Shown: one piece after another, positions 47,341-60,189 of the stretch | How positions within the stretch are numbered: position 1 is the stretch's first letter | How the letters are laid out: each line of letters begins with the position of its first letter | Source: Nomia melanderi | Taxonomy: Eukaryota; Arthropoda; Insecta; Hymenoptera; Halictidae | Assembly: GCF_051020985.1 (NCBI RefSeq) | Contig: NC_134999.1 | Span: 11,222,001 to 11,286,000, forward strand | Length of the DNA stretch: 64,000 bases | Direction of reading: 5' to 3' | Made by a program: the position numbers and the translations under genes | Notes under the pieces: model-generated | The model's input: the letters and a program-made list of their open reading frames with translations, nothing else | What the model was told of the DNA's origin: nothing | Databases searched by the model: none

Positions 47341-50300
47341 CACGCATCCCCATCAGGCTGGCCACGTTCCACTGAAAAATATTCATCCCTGTTTCCACCT
47401 TCCTCGCCCCAGACGTACCCTCCGCATCCCGTAGTCGTCAATTCCGGCGTGAAATCGTTCCGACAGACAGAGACGGTACATTCCGCGAAGCAAATACAGT
47501 GACGTCGTAAGAAACCCCTTGGGCTGCACCCCTAAATATTGAATATCTATTGTCTTGGACCCTTTACAGTGAACCACTGAAGGAAAATGCAGAAAAATAA
47601 TTTTCAATCTCAAACTTGAACGTAACTTTACATTTTGCAAAATTATTTATCGCTGACTCGAAGAAATGAAATATTCAAGTTTAATTTTTCCTCACTTTGG
47701 AAGCACGTATTCGCATAGCGAGATTTTGTAATTTTTCTTGTGTACGTTAATACCGTTTTTACGTATTTTCATGGGAAAGGATTGCGAAGAATGCTAGTGA
47801 AGTAATTAAAATGTACTTTATTAGTACAAGTAACTTCTCTGGCAGCTATACAGTTTCGCTCCGGGTGTTTAACGTAGAAAAATCGAGCAGTAAAGCTGAC
47901 TCTCTTTTAATTCTTTATAGAAATTACGAGAGTATGTTCTCTGAAATTTGATGCTATTTTTATTATATGCACGGTTATAAACGAAATTATTCACTAATTT
48001 CCCGGTGGACGGCTCATTCTATGATCATGAAACGAAAAATTCCGAAAAGCATTATGTTGGTATGAAAATTCTACAGGAAATGTCTCCATCTCTCAAACGG
48101 CGGCTTCATCACGATCATCCGGCAAACACTACAATTACCATAGAGAAACCTTTAGCGAGCTGAAAACCAACAAGAGAGAGTTCCTTTAACGCTCATTCTC
48201 TTTCCCCGTTCGCTCTCTAATTTCGAGACGACTTAGGTAAATTGAATGCTTTCAATCTTCAAAATATCCGGACTCGCCTCGTTAAACGATTCCCGATTAC
48301 ATTCAGAAAGGGTAACTCGAGGTAAAGAGAGAATCGGGGATGCAATCGAGAAAACCGCATAGAGAACTACAGTAGAAGCTTCGTTATACAAATACTTGTC
48401 ATGTGAACACAGTGCTTTTGAACGTTTGCAGTATGTAACTACTGCAACGCATAAATATTGTAATATAACTGTTTACATAATTACAATTTTAATATTTACA
48501 AATCTTCCATTTCTTTCAATAACGCATTACTTTTCATTCTTTCAGCTTCTTCAATTGTTTCTCTTATTTCCTTTATTTAACACATAACAAACAAAGAGTC
48601 ATTGTCATTGAATAATTATATATCTATTTAAAACATATTCCATGCTTGGCGAAAGTTTAATTTGAAAAGCTCATTACTCTCTTGCAAAAAATATCCTGCA
48701 ATCTTTTAACCATCAAATTAGATTATTAGCGTCTATTCTTCTCCCATATGAAAATCCTCTTAACTTTTGTCCTCCAATTGGCTCGTATAGCGAATGTTCC
48801 ACCTTTCCGTACGCAGTTCGTTTAAACAGACCTCAGGAAGACGCGCGCGAGCGCACGCAGAACACATGGCCCGCTTGGATACACATGAATCATGAAACGA
48901 ACGCGAAGGCCTTCCGCGTCAAAGGGGATCAGAATTAAACCGTAGATCGCCGAAGGCGAGTCGATCGTCGGGGCCACTTTTGCCGCACAAAGTGACACGC
49001 ATTTTATTAAAAATGTTCCGTTGTCTTTTTAAGCCGTTTACCCGCGCGCCCCTAAAATCGCCCGCGGCGACGAATCACTTTGTCCCGCGAGCCATGAAAT
49101 TATCGCGCGGCTCACTGGTTTATATAACCCCCACCAGAACCCACCTAATATTCGAATGGCGTTATTTAGGGGTGACTCTGCTCCCGATTAAACATTCCTC
49201 TTTCCGTTAAACGAAGCTTGAACGCGACCTCCTGATTCTGCTCGCTCGTTCATTGTCCGGCGATTAGTTTTCATAAAGCGGTTTTTAGAAATAATTTTCA
49301 TTGGGATGCTCGATGCCGGAGCTACTGTTCCGTTTTTGTGCACTTGGAATTTAATTTTAGTTTTGAGGGGTAGCAGCTCTTTGATAGCTTCCGCGGTATT
49401 GGTCACCAAGCTGAAGCGCTATCATAGATGTATTTTAGTTAGAAGTTTGATCATATAGATTCTGGTATATTTGTAGCGTTAAATTTGATCGGACTTTATT
49501 TAATAGTCTTTAAATTATCGCTTTTAAGTGTTAACAATTAACTGCAGTCTCTCGCAAATGTTACTTCGTCGGTAATATTCCAATTTTTCAAATCAAACAT
49601 ATATTTCTTATGGATTACAGCTTGAAAATAAGGAAAGATAATGGAAATGGAAACTAGATTCGGTGTTCAATCAAGCTGAACGGTGTGAAGAAATAAATGA
49701 AGAAAAAATTAACTTCGGTTTGCTCGTAAGCCGAGGGGAAGGTGCGATGAGAACCACTGCGTAAGTAATGAGTGTGGATAAAAGAGATTAGACGGCCGAG
49801 TTCTCTACTCCGGAGGCAGCGGCAAGATTTATTAACGAGCTTCTCTGGTCACGGCGTTCGTTCTTTCCGGCGTGTGTGACGATATTCGTCCGACCGCGCC
49901 GCGTCTTTTGACGTGCCGGGTCCGTAGCGCGCACCCTCCGCGCCCGTTTCTTTCCTTCTTGTCCCTTTTTGGCGACCACGCAGAGGAAATCGTTACCTTC
50001 CAGCATATTCGAGGCGTTCGTGAAAGCCGACCTAGCCTGGCAATTTCGATGTAGATTTCTGAAGGGTCTTTTAACAGGCTGGGACAAAAGGGATGAAGGA
50101 TGAAGGAGGCCTGGTTAAAGTCTGGCGCTTTTTGATTTCGAGCTTCAAACCTAAACGACCTCCTTTTCCCTCGAATTGTAATACTTCTCATTTACTTCAG
50201 TGATCTCCTGTTTTTGACGGTTCAAACGGGAGACTAGATATTCTGATTTATTATTAAACTGTAAGTTTTGATGCGTCTGTGCTGAATATGAATGCATAAT

Positions 50301-50679
50301 ATTTTTAGCTCAATGCTAAGCTGTTGAGACTTTTAGTAAACAATGATTTCTTTTGTAAACTACGTAGGAAATTTTATTTTGAACGAAGGTCTGTAACTAT
50401 GACAAACTGTTTCACCCTCTGCCTTTTAAGGAAACCTTGATGTTCGTTCAGTGGCCTGATCTTTTTGAGGTACAAAGGCTCAGTCCTGTTTGCAGTGGCA
50501 AAGTTTAGGTACCTTTGACTTCGATGCGCAGAAAGGTCTTTACGGAGGGCTTTACGCAGATCTACGGTTTCCAATGTCGTTTGAATTTTTTAGATATACC
50601 TGGTGGAACGGTTGAAATTATGCATGTTGATTTAACATATTCCAGCAAAAAGAAATTGACCTGTATCTCATAAAACTGT
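47341..50679. other. Non-coding stretch
   Basis: Mixed to 47540, AT-rich to 48100, mixed to 48360, AT-rich to 48800, CpG-dense at 48810-49290, AT-rich to 49730, CpG-dense at 49780-50170 and AT-rich after that. ORFs reach 119 codons (49832-50191, minus) with others in different frames. No gene or repeat was recognised. Confidence 0.5.
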
Positions 50680-50868
50680 TGTCCTATAATTATTATCAAT
50701 TTATCAGTTATCAATCGTTGACCCTTAGAAAAAAAATGGACACACAATAAACACAAACTTCTTCCTTTCCCTAATAAATTCATTAATTAGAAAGTAATTT
50801 ATTAACACTTTATTCATAATAAAGAAATCTTATCAGTCACAGTTGTAAAAGAAATACAGGACAAGCGG
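50680..50868 (+). repeat. Dispersed repeat, copy C (TATCAATCGTTRACC family)
   Basis: The core TTATCAATCGTTGACC at about 50708-50722 matches copies A and B with TTGA in place of TTAA. After it come CCCTTAG, a TTCTTCC...CCCTAATAAATT segment as in copy B, and an end GGACAAGCGG just before a second TTGA (50869-50872). Start and end are weakly inverted (CCCTTAG against CCGCTTG). The copy directly abuts the MITE-like element at 50873. Confidence 0.5.
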
Positions 50869-50872
50869 TTGA

Positions 50873-51089
50873 CACTAAAACTATCCAGCAATTAGAGTGA
50901 CTTACATCCAATTTTTTATAAAACTTAGAACAATACGTTTCTTGAGCTTCGAAGGGTCTCCTAGTCTTTTATCTGTATAAATACGTAAGTGTAATCGAGA
51001 ATCTTCCATAAAAACGCCTTCATAATTTAAGTACTTCCAAAATAAAACTTCCGAAATGGGCCAATTTGACCCACCTTGTAGTTTCAGTG
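50873..51089. mobile_element. MITE-like element with piggyBac-style TTAA ends
   Basis: The left end reads CACTAAAACTAT directly after TTGA (50869-50872). The right end, read on the minus strand, is CACTGAAACTAC directly after TTAA (51090-51093). Ten of twelve bases match. Near the right end the minus strand reads GGGTCAAATTGGCCC, an imperfect palindrome. TTAA target sites are diagnostic of piggyBac transposons, and short non-autonomous elements of this kind have no ORF. At 217 bp this fits a non-autonomous element. One TTAA has decayed to TTGA, so the copy is probably old. Superfamily assignment is an inference. Confidence 0.5.
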
Positions 51090-51093
51090 TTAA

Positions 51094-53079
51094 ACATCTC
51101 AAACCCCATCGCAAAAACCCTCCAAGTGCGCAAAAAACCTTCCATCCTCAAATTACAAAATCTTCCCAGAACCTGTGTACCAATCCACCATTACAGTTGG
51201 TCCAGGATTTCTCCGCGAGAATCTTGCGCCATAGGGGTCTACCGTTTAAGCAGAGTCATCAGAATTTCTCTCCTCCAATTTCCTCGGCGCGGGTGAACGC
51301 TGCGGCGGGGGATTTCCCCGGTAACAATCCTCGCCGCAAGAATCCCCGAATCGATTCAATCCACCATGAAAAGAGGCCACGGGCGGAGGCGGATGAAGAG
51401 AGAAACGGTTTCGCGCGTCGTCCCGTGTTTTACACGGACGCATGGAAATGTTTACACGGGCCGTTACAAGCCCGTAGGTGGAACACTGGGAGCCCGTGTA
51501 AAAGTGGCGGCGGATGGGAAAACGGGACCGAAACAGCGCGTCCGCGGCGTTACAACGCGATCCCGCGCGCTGCGGTGCCGCTGCACCTGCCGACCGCTAA
51601 AGGGCCCAGCTCGTCTAACCGGTACTCGCTTCGTAAAATTCTCAACTATGCACTTAGCGCGGCCGGACACCACGTATCGGGTGGTTCGAGTGGAACGCCA
51701 GGGTGCACGCCAAGTGAATCGGGTTATTTGGAATATGCGGTCGGAGCGGTTGGAGGAGTTGCGTGGGAGCGTTGATGGGGAAATTTTAGCTCGATGTCGG
51801 TAGGTTGGAATGAATGAAGAATTATTATTTATTTATCAGTCGGGAGTATTTGGTTGAAGTGACTTTGTTGCTTGTCGAACTTGTAATTGATATTATTTGG
51901 AGTAGATTGCGATTGTTCGATAAAGTTCTGATTTTATATTTTTGTATTAGATTCCTTCGAACTTGGCACACTTGATGCATTGTGTTGAGATTCAAAGGAA
52001 TTTATTTGTGCATTCGAAGGAATTATTGATGTCAATTTATTCAGTATATTGAGTTTAAAATACGAAACTAGAAGCTAATGTTGGCATTAATACGAACACT
52101 TATTCTACCTAAATTCCATCTACAAGAAACGACGAAAACCATAGCAAACATTCTCCATCGAAACAAATAAAATTCTAACTCCCCTAAAACGGTTCCTCAC
52201 GAATCAACAGCCCAAATCCCTCAAGTGCTCTCCCGTAATAGTAGCAGCAAATAGAACAACACGAATTAACATTGGTCCCAGGCGAGGATCGCGAGCAATT
52301 AGACAAATGCACCGGGGGACGCATGATTAAGTGGATCCCGCGCGTGAAAAGTCGGCGAAAGCGCCTAGCGCCGGGGAATTGAATTAAGTCAAATAACGCG
52401 AAGAGGAGAGAGGGGTTGCGTGGAAAGAGAGTTGCAATTATTAGAGAGTGCATTCGCCGTCGGCTGCTTTGAGGTCGCAATCTCATCGAAACGTTGTTCG
52501 CCACCGATAACTCGACGGTTAAATACAGGGAAGACGAGGTTCTGGCGCGGGAAACCGTTCCGCGGTGGAAGCTATCGACTCCTCGGCTTCCTTCGACCCT
52601 CCGCGCTCTGTTCTTCCGTATCTGCCGGCGTAGATGGATTACGGAGCCGAATTGAACAAGATCAAAGTGGACTGTACCCGCGGGTCAGCGCTGTATCGAG
52701 TTTAGAGGGCGGCCTAAAAATACTCGGCGAGATAGGGTTTGGGTATTAAGTCCGGCGAGTAAGTACGCTTCGCGATGGACGTCTGGAAGATTAAGACGGA
52801 TTCCACGTATGATTATCTAGACGATGGGGCATCCTGTTCGCGTCTCTTGTCGATGATATTACTCTTCCCCCTCGCTGTCGACTGCGTTTCTTCGGATATG
52901 TTAATCCCTTTCCTCTACCCTGGTGAAGTCTAGCACTGAACGAAAGTTGTTTTTACATTGATCTTATGATTAGTCACAATGTTGCTTCTCTGGTGAAATT
53001 TTTGTACGGTGATATTTGGAAATAAACAACTTGTGGTGCCGTTTGGTATTTCTAAGTGTTTATTTCGATATAGCTTCTT
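51094..53079. other. Non-coding stretch
   Basis: CpG-dense at 51210-51800 and 52190-52830, AT-rich at 51800-52190 and 52880-53079. The 239-codon ORF at 51056-51775 overlaps a 145-codon ORF in another frame (51366-51803) and minus-strand ORFs, and its start lies inside the MITE-like element. No gene is called. Confidence 0.5.
51451..51502. repeat. Inverted repeat, 11-bp perfect arms
   Basis: TTTACACGGGC (51451-51461) and GCCCGTGTAAA (51492-51502) are exact reverse complements with a 30-base loop. Another CCCGTGTTTTACACGG-like palindromic word precedes it at about 51422-51437, so the same sequence recurs three times in either orientation within 80 bases. Confidence 0.7.
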
Positions 53080-53123
53080 AGATGTTTTATAAATTATTTC
53101 TACTTTGGAATATTTAATTCCTT

Positions 53124-53425
53124 TGATGATTTATGTGACTATATATTGTTTAGTACTTAGTATTTTCGTTAGTATTTTAACATAGGCTACATAAAAAGGT
53201 AGTGTACACAAATTTTCGTTAATTCCTTCATTAAAGCTTACAAATTATTTAAAATTTGTAATAATGAATTTCTAAATTTCTGATGATTTATGTGACTATA
53301 TATTTGCAATATATAGTATTTTGTTTAGTAGTTTATTATAGGGTGTATAAAAGAAATTTTATATTATTTTCGTAAATTTTCGTTAAATTATTTAGAAATT
53401 CGACGACTTATATTAGTTTAAAATG
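53124..53425. repeat. Diverged tandem duplication, two copies plus a partial third
   Basis: TGATGATTTATGTGACTATATA occurs at 53124 and again, without a mismatch, at 53281. A diverged third start (CGACGACTTATATTAG) is at 53401. Offsets are 157 and 120. Each copy continues with a TAGTATTTT...TTAGTA segment and a TTTTCGTTAA word before the next start. Confidence 0.75.
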
Positions 53426-56400
53426 GTCCCCTAATACCCGGTGTCAATTAGTGGACCGTTTGAAAAATCATTTTTACCAAAGAGGAGTTACGAGAAAAAC
53501 TGGTTTGCGCAAACTTTTTTTCGTGCCGAGTAACGAGCACAGAGCAAAACCACATGGAACGCGTTCGAATCCTCGATTCCCTGTTACGCCAGACCTCCGC
53601 TCGGCCGTGGTGCTCCCTGGTCCGTTTCCAATGGGATTTTCGGATCTCTCCGAGGCACTTTAAAGAGAGCAGTCAAAAATTCTTCCAGACAAAGATTTAA
53701 AAATCTGCTTTCCGCGCCCTTGGGGAGAAACCGAGGCAGATTCTTCTTTTTAGGACCGTGTCCTGTGCGAACCTCCACTTTGACCCAGGACCAGAGCGGA
53801 TTACCGGATCGGGCAACCGTCTGAAACCATTATTGTCTGGCCGAGAACCGGCGTGAAAGTATGTACACCGGGAGCGACATAGAAGTATTCTAGATATTCC
53901 CCGACAAGACCTGGCGTTCAAAGTAAAAACTTGCTTTTCTCTGTTTCCAAGGTTCAAACGGGCGTCTTCAACTCTCGTTAAATGTAACTTGGCGTTTTCG
54001 AGGACGTAAAAGCTCGAAGCAACCCAGCTGTTTTTTTCATTAAAAAATTTTCTATTCTCTTCGAATGGATGATCACCAAGTTTTAATAGCGTTGTTTTAC
54101 AATGTGCCTCGTTGTTGGTAAAGTATTTAACTTAACTTTCCGATGAATTCTCATTTAAGAAAAAAGTAATAAAAGTAATCTATTATATCTCTTTTGAACT
54201 GTTACTACTGTTCTTCTTATTATCGCGAACAGCTAATTTTCTATTCATTAACCTATAAGATTTATTAACCACCCGCCATTTACATAATTTGAAACAAAAA
54301 TATAGTCTTAATTTTGCAATACGAAGTAGGATCTTATTACTATCACTATCCAAGTAAATTAGATTTACTGAGTTTTTCGATATAAATTGAAAGCTCCGTC
54401 AGTCGCAGTAATTGCCAACGGAAGCGTTAAGGATTTACGGGGGAAAAAAAAGAAAACAGAAATGTTCAAGGGTTTTTCGTTTGTTTCGGCAATGGTACAC
54501 TTAAATCGCATCTAGTTCTGGCCGCGGCCGGTGAGATTTTTCCGTGGCCACGGCCGCCGTATCGAGTAAAACGATCTCGTGGAAAATAAATCTCAGTCCG
54601 TGCTCGGTTGCCCGCAGATTCTTTTCCTCTGGCGTGCATAGCCCTTCGAGGAACCATCGTCCGAGAGGTTCATTCCTTGATTAAAAACCGCGATACAAAT
54701 CGTCCGTACATGGTGAACGTGGGTGCCGGCTTATTCTCACCGACAGCATCGTCTTTCAGACCTTCTTCAGCATCCTGCTGGAACGTTCAACCTGGAATGA
54801 TCCTTGGGAAGAACATAAAAAAGGACAGCCACGATTAAACAGACCTATCCCGGAATAAATTATATTCAGTCACAAAATCATATTCCTCGCGATGAAGATA
54901 GGAACCGTGTAATTTTAATATATACCGTACCTATTGGCCGTGTGTATAAATAATTAATGAAACTTTATGGAAAGTAACGTTTATGAATGAATAATCAATT
55001 TCATTCGTATAATGGGATACAGGCAGCTGTACGATGGAATGAAGGGATAAATTGTAGTTTATATAATCAGTATAAGATACGTGAATAATTAATTACATTT
55101 GTACGAAACGGCGTATAGATGCGGGATAAATAATTCAGTGTATTAATACGTGGAAAATAAGGTGTGCAAATGAAGAATTTTGATTATAGAATTTCCTGCA
55201 TGATCTCGAATGTTTGGGAAAGAGAAGGGTTTTGTTTAATCATTTCTTCAGGCAGGGAAGGGAGAAACTCAGCGAACGTGTTTCTAGAAAAGAAGAACCG
55301 ACGATTGTCTGACCCCGGGCACTTAATGAAAGAAAATTGTATCTCGCGAAGGGAGTCGCGAATAAATCTTCGTTTTATCGGCGATCGATTATTCTGCTTA
55401 ACCGCGCCCGCGATCGAGTTCCCCAGTTTCCCACGTTTAACGGGAACGGCGCAATAAAGATCTGAGACGATCTAATTTTCGGAAAAAATTGAATTTGCCG
55501 GAAATAAATACCCGAGGAGAAGAAGCGAAGCTCGTTTCTTCTGACGAGAGTCGCTAGAATGAAATCACGGAGGAAATCTTCATTGATATTTCACGAGCGA
55601 GTTTTGTGTATTCTTTCTGTACCAGCAGAAAGTAACTAGCTCATAGTGACTTTTTAGGTTAGGATCTGTCTATCTCTTTTATAATTGACTGTATTACTTG
55701 ATTCCTAAAACAAAATATACACAAAGCATTAATAAATATTCAATATATTTCACATAAAAATGGACCCCATTATTTTTATCTAAATATAAGATAGTATATA
55801 GTTAATTACAAAAATAATTTGAGAAAATGTATCAGGCACATGTTTATGTAATCCATTTTTTAAATTTAAACGTAACAATCGTTAAGACTTTCCACACTAT
55901 TCTGACCAAGTTGTAAGGTACGAGAACCTATTAAATTCGAATTATACGGCTGGTTTAGAAAATGGCTCAAAGGGGTTGCTCTTCTTCAATTTCTTGAACT
56001 AGGCGGAACGATTAGCGCCGTTAAGAAAGGTGAACAGAATCGCAGGCACGTGACAGAGCGATTCAATTATTTCTCCCGGGACGAATGCCGCTAGTTAGCA
56101 GTTTAAAGGGTGTGCAGCTTCGTAAGCCGGATTAAATTTCCACGGCTTTCGGATCGCCGTAAGTCGATCCCGCCTGCTAGAACGAGGCGGTTCAAGTTTC
56201 GCTTATTAATTGTATTCCATCAAGACCGTGGAAGTTTCGGTCACGCGTCGATCGCCACCCCGACCGGCTAATTAATTGGAAGCACGAAGAAAATAATGGA
56301 CCCTGAAAACGACGCATAATAATCGGCTAATCTGATTCCCGGACTTTCACGTTCAAACTTCCCTTTGCGGAAAGCGATCGCCGGGATCATTTGCATACTT

Positions 56401-57306
56401 CGCTCGGCAACCTAATAAAATGATTTCCCTCGTGGATCTTTTAAAACCTCTTAGTCGTTCGAGATACTCTGCCTCCTGGAAGATACTTTATTCTTCTTGG
56501 CAAATCGTTTCCACGCTAAAAAGGAATTTTTTTGCATTTCTTTGCCTGCTCGAAGATTCAAATAATCGTTTTCATGAATATTATAATTTAAGTCAGATGT
56601 TGGTAGGTATGAACACTATTCTAGAGATTTTTAATAAAAATGAAGAATAAAGGTGATAAGAAAAGTGGTCACGATTACCTTCTCTAAGCTTTTTTACCTC
56701 ATGATTTTACTTTTATTTTATATATCATGATACCTGCTGTATTTACTATTCAACCCCCCAATTCCACCCCTCAACCTAGAAACATTTCCAAAACTCAAAT
56801 GCACCTGAACCAACTCACCGAAAGCAACTCAAAGCCACCGAACTTATCAATCGTCAACGAACAAAACACAAATCCCATCTAAAACCTCCCTCAAACAAAC
56901 ACCGTGACAATGAAAAGCAAATGACGCGGAAAAGTGTCCCGATCATTCCAGAAGTGGTCAGTGATCAGCCGAAACCACTTCCCTCTTTCGGTTCACCGAT
57001 AGCCGAGGTCACGGGGGATCAGGCGTCTAAACGGAACATCTGTCGAACACTTTTCCACGTCGATACGGGCCAGAGCCTCGCAGATAACGAGCGCGCCGGC
57101 TGGCTCGAATTCGACAAGCGAGCCGATTTTATCGACTTATGCAAATCGGCGTTCGCGGAGCGGCGCGCGGCGCAGGCGATAATTTATTCGGAGTCGGAAC
57201 TCGGTCACGGTGGCGCGTAAAGGAACATGGTAGCCGGCGTGTAGAAGCGTATTTTTGTCCGTGGCCGTTAGAGCACAGCTCCGGGGCCCCGTAACAAGTC
57301 GTCCGG
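53426..57306. other. Non-coding stretch
   Basis: CpG-richer at 53440-54000, 54470-54840, 55280-55560, 55960-56420 and from 56930. AT-rich elsewhere. 54930-55160 has loosely repeated ATAAATAATTMA words at irregular spacing. The 99-codon ORF at 56921-57220 has a more balanced residue composition than most but no recognised family. No gene is called. Confidence 0.45.
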
Positions 57307-57355
57307 ATGACAGGCCTGTCGGACGGGTGCAACTTTTCAAAGTCGGGCCTGTCAT
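57307..57355. repeat. Inverted repeat, 10-bp perfect arms, with inner palindrome
   Basis: ATGACAGGCC (57307-57316) pairs exactly with GGCCTGTCAT (57346-57355). The 5' arm also lies in a 12-bp palindrome GACAGGCCTGTC (57309-57320), which could fold alone. The sequence is GC-rich, so either fold would be fairly stable. Confidence 0.7.
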
Positions 57356-57393
57356 AGCACGAAAAGGCACGAGGAATAGGAGGGCGAGAGGCT

Positions 57394-57417
57394 AGCCAGC
57401 CAGCCAGCCAGGCAGCC
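57394..57417 (+). repeat. GCCA tetranucleotide microsatellite
   Basis: About six AGCC/GCCA units, one with a G substitution (CAGGCAGCC). Confidence 0.9.
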
Positions 57418-60189
57418 ACCGTGTTCCACGATCGCTCATCGTCCCTCCGATGTAACGTCTCGGATTTCCTCGTCATCGTCGATCCTAGGGATTTTAATTA
57501 AACCACCGTAATCGATGGCACCGATCGCCCGACGATACACGGGTCTCCTCTCCCGCCGATCGACCTCTCGCTCACGAAGAGAAATCGATCGTGAGGGGTC
57601 CAACTGATCGTTTTATTTGCCTCGTGCGCCACCTCAGGTGTTCCCTTCGCGAAGGCAACGTGCACCGTATCGATCGTGAACCTGATGTGTACCCTAGAAA
57701 TGGAATTCCGCCTTCTTCTTTTTTATTTGTCGAACTGTTCATTTCCGTTTTTTTGTTTTAGGCTTGTCGGCTTAACGACGTTTGTCAGAGTGACTGGGGG
57801 TTCTTTGGAATAGGATGATTTATTGTTTGTACCATTTCCCTGGCACGGACTCCTTGTCCCGTTGATGTAATTATTATTCCATTCGTCACTGCGTTATTCA
57901 ATTCTTTCGAGAACGATTTTTTCAGATCAATTTCTCGAAACCGCTTTTTGAGAAGCGATGTACCGCTTGGATGGTGTTGCCGCGCGGATGCTTGATACTT
58001 AACTGACCTTTCCGCAGCGAGAGATCGTGGTAGATAATGATCCTTAAATTAAGGTACATTCACAATAAAACGAAGTGTAAGAAGTTTTAGTGGATTGGTT
58101 AGTACCTATTGTTCCTAGAAAATTTGGTATTCGTTTGATTAGATCTTGGGATAATTAGGATATACATTCGTGTAATTGTATCAGCATAATCGATGTAAAT
58201 ATTTACCAAGTAATGTTTGTGGAATTCAGTACGCGTCAAGCTGACGCTTTTCGTAAATCTACTGTTAGTCTCGATGATATAAATACTTTTATGACACTTT
58301 CGTGGAGATTGATTGAATGATGCCTGAGTGATGACTGAATTTCGTGGGTGAAACGTGGAGAACCTTTGGTATAATTTGTAATTGCGAATGAGTATGTCTG
58401 ATCATTTATTACGTTTCCTTTTACAAGTGGCTGATTTAGTAATGTTACAAATTATTTCTGTTTTATGTAATGAGCTGTTCATTACGTAATAAAGGGGTAA
58501 CCAGTCGCGCTGTAGCGGGGCGTAACGAGAAAGATCATAAAGGCCGGTGTTATTAAATTAATTCAGTAGCTTTATCGGCGTTGATCGGGATATAATGGTA
58601 AAATTTTCGCCGGTAGAAGTCGATGAAATCATTACCAGGGCATTACAAACTTTGAATAATATATAACTACCGGTTCACGTAACCCCGATAACACGGACGC
58701 CTGTAGAATCTGTCATTACTCGGAATTAACCAGATTATCCGGATAATGTCGATATCCGCGTCGACCAGGGAACACCGATACGTGTGCCCTAATGAAATGA
58801 GACGTTTCTACGTAGTTCCGGATTATTTCTACGTTGCCCCGGCAACCTTACTAATTAATTCAATAAACAGGATTGAACCTCGTTCACTTGAACCGCATTA
58901 ATTAGCTTGATTAAGGAATCGAAAAATTATGTCGTTACGATCCACGGTATACTCCATTCCCGCAACGCCCTCCCGCGAAAAGGATATAATTACCATATTT
59001 AATTTTAATATCAACTTTTACTTATCCTATTGCCTTGCGATTTTTTTCGCTGTTGCGTTAATTATATACCTCTTTATTAATACTTCCCTGGACGAAAGAG
59101 GAAATTTATATTCTCAAATCTGCAATTAATTTAAAGGACGAATATTCATGAAGGAAAAGTAGTATTGATAGGTAAATTAAAAAATTATGAATATTGGTCT
59201 TCGTTAATTTGAATTTAAAATCCTCATCGTAACTGACTTGATATAACGTAAGAATTAATTCTGAGAAATTAATTTGTGTTGTTAGTTGGAACATTTATTC
59301 GATGAAAATTACATTTCAATTAGTGTGTTATGTTTTATGGGATTCATTGTGTTTGAGTAGTTTCAATTTCTTCGTGTTTTACTTTAGACGCGTCCATTTG
59401 ATAATTGATGTCATCCAGCATCTCTAGACTCCTGCTAAATCCGGATTGCCGAGATTCTACCGCAGATTGCGTGGTTCTCTCGCAGATAGGGACGTTCATC
59501 CCGCCACTGTTATTTACACGATGCTGGGACAGTGGTACGAGTGACACCTGTATATCTCGATGACCCATGGATTAGTCATTCCTGGATGACGCGTCTAGCA
59601 AGGATCTGATATGAGGTCGGAGTGCACCGCTGTGCTGCGTATCGTTCGAACGAGAATTAGATTGTTGCCTTCGAGCAAATGTTACATGGTGCCATTTATA
59701 TATATTTATATATATGTATATTATTTTTAAAAATCATGGTCTGTTATTTTCGAAACAAGTCATGCAACATTTAGGATTAGGAAAATAATACAAAGTGTTA
59801 TTGGTGTGAAAGATTGATGAAAAGTTTCGGAAAGAAGGAAGAATTATTTGCCGAAAGTTTTTTACTTTGTTCTCTTAAAAATGGATTCAATTTGTGAAGT
59901 TTTTGATGGAAAATAATAAATTAAAATAGTATTACAACATTAATCTAAATAAGATTCAAAATCCAATTTATTTCGATAACAAACGTTCATCCTTTTATGT
60001 ATGAAGATTCATTTGAATTGATGTGACTATTTAGATTCATGTCAGGCATTTCCGTATAAATTGAATTTCCGTGAAACGTTCGAACATTATTAATTTATTC
60101 ATTTATTCATTTCACGGGACAATGTGTCTTTACAATTATACGCGATGAACCCCTCGTTTTAATAAACAAATAAGCCGGTAATCACCCGA
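57418..60189. other. Non-coding stretch
   Basis: CpG-rich at 57418-57700 and 58490-58990, mixed at 59380-59680, AT-rich elsewhere. A TA-rich low-complexity run is at about 59696-59722. Short ORFs at 58929-59129 and 59106-59294 look membrane-like only because AT-rich codons give I, L, F and Y. No gene was recognised. Confidence 0.5.

Noticed and set aside
51056..51775. Longest ORF, 239 codons, plus strand
   Set aside because: It starts inside the right end of the MITE-like element, overlaps long ORFs in another frame and on the minus strand, and has no recognised domain. Its length is explained by a CpG-dense block with few stops.
53560..53585. tRNA B-box-like word GTTCGAATCC
   Set aside because: No cloverleaf can be drawn upstream. 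The acceptor, D and anticodon arms are missing.
56921..57220. 99-codon ORF with balanced acidic and basic residues
   Set aside because: It is the most protein-like by residue composition, but there is no family match, no visible splice context, and a 115-codon ORF overlaps on the other strand. BLASTP would settle it.
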